Shown here: positions 60,573 to 64,000 of the stretch, in pieces
How positions within the stretch are numbered: the first letter of the stretch is position 1
Layout: every line of letters starts with the position of its first letter
Origin: Deinococcus frigens DSM 12807
GTDB taxonomy: Bacteria; Deinococcota; Deinococci; Deinococcales; Deinococcaceae
Length of the DNA: 64,000 nt
Assembly (NCBI RefSeq): GCF_000701425.1
Contig: NZ_JNIW01000002.1
Span: forward strand, 1 to 64,000
Direction of reading: 5' to 3'
Translations under genes and position numbers: made by a program
The notes under the pieces: generated by a model
What the model was told of the DNA's origin: nothing
What the model saw: only the letters and a program-made list of their open reading frames with translations
Database searches by the model: none

Positions 60573-60860
60573 ATGGGCAAACTCGTGCGTGACCGCATTC
60601 CAGTTCTCTTCGGCGGCACATCCCGCCCCCTGAACCCGGCTGAATTTCGCGCTGCTCTCCGCGCCAAACTGGGGGAGGAGGTGGCCGAGTATCTGGAAAC
60701 TGGTGAGGTGCTGGAACTGGCCGATGTGCTGGAAGTCGTGTACGCGCTGGCGGAACTGGACGGCGTGAGCAGGGGAGAATTGGAAGACTTGCGCGTAAGG
60801 AAGGCTGAAGAGAGAGGAGCTTTTGCGGCCCGGTTGTGGTGGGACCCGCCCTCTACCTGA
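60573..60860 (+). CDS. MazG-like phosphoribosyl-ATP pyrophosphohydrolase
   Basis: 95 residues. M-G-K-L-V-R-D-R-I-P opening, L-R-A-K-L-G-E-E-V-A-E-Y and E-L-A-D-V-L-E-V-V-Y-A-L give the all-alpha NTP pyrophosphatase E-E-x-x-E/E-x-x-D metal motif. House-cleaning of odd nucleotides is the usual role. TATTCT plus 6 bases marks the ATG. Confidence 0.88.
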   Translation: MGKLVRDRIPVLFGGTSRPLNPAEFRAALRAKLGEEVAEYLETGEVLELADVLEVVYALAELDGVSRGELEDLRVRKAEERGAFAARLWWDPPST

Positions 60861-61725
60861 ATCCCACCAGCGCCGTGCTCAGGCAGGCCAGCGCCACCCC
60901 GGCCCACTGCACGCCGCCCAGACGCTCGCGGTTCAGGACCAGGGCCAGCAGTGTGGTCAGCACGATGGACATGCTGCCCAGCACGGTCACGATGCTGTCC
61001 TCGCCGCGCCCCAGGCCCAGCGCCGTGAACAGGATCGCCCCGGTGGACAGCAGGCCGGACCATCCGGCGTATTTCAGCGCTCCTGGCCCGTCGGCACGAG
61101 GCAATCCAGCGTGGCGCTGTTGCCACACGCTCAGGGTCAGGAAGGTCAGCGCCAGGGTACACAGGCGCAGGGTCCACGTCGCCTGTACGCCGCCCACACG
61201 GGGCGTCAGACCATAGCCGATGACGAAGAAACACGCGCCCAGGGTGACGGCGGCGAAGACGGCCCACCACGCCCCCTGAATCTGGGCAGGGGTGGACTGA
61301 AAGCCTTCCGTCTTTTGCGGCAGAGACACCAGCACTACCGCCACTAGCACCCCCAGCAGGCCCAGGCCGGTCAGCAGGCTCAGGCGTTCGCCACTCAGCC
61401 ACGCCAGCGCGGTGGTCACGGCCCCGTAACTGCCCATGATCGGGGCCACCACCGCCAGTTGCCCCAGCCCCAGCGACTGGTAAAAAGCCAGGCCGCCCGC
61501 CGTCATCAGCGTGGACGCGCCCAGCGCCCAGGCCCACGCCACCGCGTCGGTGGGAAAGAGGGGTTGCCGCGTCAGCAGCAGGTAGATCAGCAATGCCGCC
61601 ACGCCGAAGCCCTGTGCCGCGAAGGACGCCCGCATGGCCCCCATCCGCCGCGAGGCCGGTTGCGCCAGATAGTCCGCAAAACCCCACGCCAGCGCCGCCA
61701 GCAGTCCCAGGGCCACGCCGCTCAT
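60853..61725 (-). CDS. EamA (DMT) family transporter
   Basis: 290 residues, ten membrane helices in two EamA repeats, the first with W-G-F-A-D-Y-L-A and the second with V-V-A-P-I-M-G-S-Y-G then V-T-V-L-G-S-M-S-I-V-L-T-T-L-L-A. Substrate unknown. Its 3' end overlaps the MazG-like gene by 8 bases. Confidence 0.88.
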   Translation of the reverse strand: MSGVALGLLAALAWGFADYLAQPASRRMGAMRASFAAQGFGVAALLIYLLLTRQPLFPTDAVAWAWALGASTLMTAGGLAFYQSLGLGQLAVVAPIMGSYGAVTTALAWLSGERLSLLTGLGLLGVLVAVVLVSLPQKTEGFQSTPAQIQGAWWAVFAAVTLGACFFVIGYGLTPRVGGVQATWTLRLCTLALTFLTLSVWQQRHAGLPRADGPGALKYAGWSGLLSTGAILFTALGLGRGEDSIVTVLGSMSIVLTTLLALVLNRERLGGVQWAGVALACLSTALVGFR

Positions 61726-61780
61726 GGATTGATCAGGTCCACAGTCACGGGCAGAGGATAGCGGGCATTGCTCCCTTCAA

Positions 61781-61812
61781 CCTAACGCCCGTTAGGCTGG
61801 CCGCGCTATCCT
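61781..61812 (+). promoter_or_regulatory. Thiolase promoter with perfect palindromic operator
   Basis: CCTAACG-CC-CGTTAGG (61781-61796) is a perfect 7-bp inverted repeat and fits CNAACGNNCGTTNG, which I recall as the site of the TetR-type PaaR of Thermus thermophilus. It covers the -35 region of the leaderless box TATCCT (61807-61812), 7 bases before the ATG. Confidence 0.7.
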
Positions 61813-61819
61813 GCAAGGC

Positions 61820-62998
61820 ATGAGCAAAGCAGTGATCGTGGCGGCGTCGCGCACGCCGACGGGCAAGTTTTTGGGGGCGCTGGAAAGCGTCAGCGCCGTG
61901 GAACTGGGCAGCATCACCCTGGCCGAGACGCTGCGGCGTGCGGGCCTCCCGGCGGACGTGGTGGAAGAGGTCATCATGGGTCAGGTGGTCCAGGCAGGCT
62001 GCGGACAGAATCCGGCGCGGCACGCGGCCCTCAAGGCGGGGCTGAGCAACGAAGTCGGCGCGCTGACCATCAACAAGGTCTGCGGCAGCGGTCTCAAAGC
62101 CGTGATTCTGGCCGCCCAGAGCATCCGCGCGGGCGATCAAAGCGCAGTGCTGGCGGGTGGCATGGAATCCATGAGCAACGCGCCGCACCTGCTGCCGGGG
62201 GCCAGAAAGGGCTACCGCCTGGGCCACGCGCAGGTGCTGGACGCCAACACCCACGACGGGTTGTGGTGTTCAATCAACGACGAGGGCATGGGCCTGACCG
62301 GCGAGCGCGTGGCCGACAAGTACGGCATTGGCCGTGAGGCCCAGGACGCCTTCGCCACCCGCAGCCACCAGCGGGCCATTGCCGCGCAAGAGGCTGGGCG
62401 CTTCAAGGATGAAATCGTCCCCGTGACCGTCAAGGGCCGCAAGGGTGACACGGTAGTGAACACCGACGAGGGACCGCGCTCCGACACCAGCCCCGAAACC
62501 CTGGCCCGCCTGAAACCCGCCTTCAAGAAAGACGGCTCGGTGACGGCTGGAAACGCGCCCGGCCTGAACGACGCCGCCGCCAGCCTGCTGATCATGTCGG
62601 AGGAAGCCGCCGCTACCCACGGCCTGACCCCCCTGGCCGAGATCGTGGACTACGCGACCGGCGGCCTGGCCCCCGAGTGGGTCATGATGACCCCCGTGCC
62701 CGCCACCAACAAGCTGCTGCAAAAGCTGGGCTGGAGTGCTGATGACGTGGACCTGTGGGAACTGAACGAGGCCTTCAGCGTCCAGAGCATTGCCGTCATG
62801 AATGAACTGGGCCTGAATCCCGATAAGGTCAATGTCAACGGCGGCGCGGTGGCGCTGGGCCACCCGATTGGCGCGTCCGGCGCACGGATTCTGGTCACGC
62901 TGCTGCACGCCATGAAGCAGCAGGACAGGGAAACCGGGGTTGCTACGCTGTGCATGGGCGGGGGCAATGGGCTGGCGCTCGCCGTTCGGCGGGTCTAA
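61820..62998 (+). CDS. Acetyl-CoA acetyltransferase (thiolase)
   Basis: 392 residues; condenses two acetyl-CoA or cleaves 3-ketoacyl-CoA. Catalytic Cys in [10 protein letters not shown] (~88), N-E-A-F-S, His in [14 protein letters not shown], and the second Cys in C-M-G-G-G-N-G. A 3-hydroxyacyl-CoA dehydrogenase begins at 63833, and they could form one pathway. The operator at 61781 suggests acyl-CoA-type derepression. Confidence 0.95.
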   Translation: MSKAVIVAASRTPTGKFLGALESVSAVELGSITLAETLRRAGLPADVVEEVIMGQVVQAGCGQNPARHAALKAGLSNEVGALTINKVCGSGLKAVILAAQSIRAGDQSAVLAGGMESMSNAPHLLPGARKGYRLGHAQVLDANTHDGLWCSINDEGMGLTGERVADKYGIGREAQDAFATRSHQRAIAAQEAGRFKDEIVPVTVKGRKGDTVVNTDEGPRSDTSPETLARLKPAFKKDGSVTAGNAPGLNDAAASLLIMSEEAAATHGLTPLAEIVDYATGGLAPEWVMMTPVPATNKLLQKLGWSADDVDLWELNEAFSVQSIAVMNELGLNPDKVNVNGGAVALGHPIGASGARILVTLLHAMKQQDRETGVATLCMGGGNGLALAVRRV

Positions 62999-63075
62999 CC
63001 GCTTAAGGTCAAACCATCTAACCGCTGTCATGAGTCCTTTGGCGGTTAGACCGTTTGACGGTTAGACGGTTAGAC
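62994..63075. repeat. TCTAACCGC repeats and hairpin behind the thiolase gene
   Basis: Two direct copies of TCTAACCGC (62994-63002, overlapping the thiolase stop, and 63017-63025) face three GGTTAGA copies (63044-63050, 63060-63066, 63068-63074). 63010-63025 and 63042-63057 pair at 14 of 16 bases. The last copy holds the TAGACT box of the YciI-like gene, 6 bases before its ATG. Confidence 0.6.
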
Positions 63076-63082
63076 TTTCCCC

Positions 63083-63390
63083 ATGCCTACCCTCTGGATC
63101 ATTGAAAGCCGCTACACCAGGTCCGGCGACGAGCTGGCCGCCGTCACGCCCCGGCACCGCCAGTGGCTGGACCAGCATTACCGCTCCGGCGTGTTCCTGA
63201 CCTCCGGGCGCAAGCTGGACAGCACGGGCGGCGTGCTGGTGGCGCTGGCCGACAGTGAGGAGCAACTCCGCGACATCTTCAAGGACGATCCCTTCGTGCT
63301 GGAAAACTGCTCGGAGTACACCTTCACGCCGTTTACGCCCGTCAAGCGCGGGCGGGCGCTGGAGCTTGAGGGTGTAGCGCTGGTGGAGTG

Positions 63391-63391
<1 letters not shown>
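63083..63391 (+). CDS. YciI-like protein
   Basis: 102 residues of the YciI/dimeric alpha-beta barrel family: R-H-R-Q-W-L-D-Q-H-Y then G-V-F-L-T-S-G-R, and D-D-P-F-V with the conserved His and Asp region. Function unknown in most members. The leaderless TAGACT box sets ATG 63083. Confidence 0.85.

Positions 63392-64000
<609 letters not shown>

Overview
The window looks like chromosomal DNA of a Deinococcus. It is GC-rich, many genes start at a TANNNT hexamer followed 5-8 nt later by the start codon with no leader (the leaderless promoter style known from Deinococcus), and the content fits: a urate-degradation operon with a HucR-type operator, a carotenoid-desaturase-like oxidoreductase, long-form HPF, type 2 IPP isomerase, RuvA, an EF-G-like GTPase and Ffh.

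Layout. 1-400 is the tail of a transposase. 428-38,397 is ordinary host chromosome: DUF4258 protein, GNAT, uraD-uricase-hiuH, dnaJ, META protein, ThuA/Gfo-Idh-MocA pair, FAD oxidoreductase, prs, a histidine kinase/response regulator pair, thioesterase, DUF402 genes, cysS, RlmI-like methyltransferase, MMPL transporter, map, butyrate kinase, hpf, TetR, ruvA, LtrA, fni, an acyltransferase, initiator tRNA, membrane proteins, threonine aldolase and an EF-G-like gene. Several host genes are disrupted by single lesions: a TGA in the kinase, a TAG in a WapI-like gene, and frameshifts in the acyltransferase, a DUF402 copy and a small DUF7674-like gene (the last through a 4-bp CAAT duplication).

38,668-58,996 is a 20-kb integrated element lying in the 3' half of tRNA-Lys(TTT) and bounded by 46-bp identical att repeats. 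It has a tyrosine integrase beside attR, an excisionase-like HTH, a Toprim/DUF927 primase-helicase, a chain of small genes joined almost entirely by 4-nt ATGA/GTGA overlaps (many opening with MTAKRKR..ALE), a divergent regulatory switch over an 11-bp inverted repeat, a P63C-domain gene under a double palindromic operator, a YefM/YoeB toxin-antitoxin pair and a Panacea (SocA-like) antitoxin overlapping a MazF/PemK-like candidate toxin. I see no capsid, portal, large terminase, tail or conjugation gene, so it looks like a satellite or integrative plasmid rather than a full prophage. This is the most likely place for something undescribed.

59,133-64,000 returns to host genes: ffh, a MazG-like pyrophosphohydrolase, an EamA transporter, a thiolase under a perfect palindromic operator, a YciI-like gene, the broken WapI-like gene and the start of a 3-hydroxyacyl-CoA dehydrogenase. 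Thiolase and dehydrogenase suggest a fatty-acid/butyrate-type pathway, to which the butyrate kinase at 24 kb could also belong.
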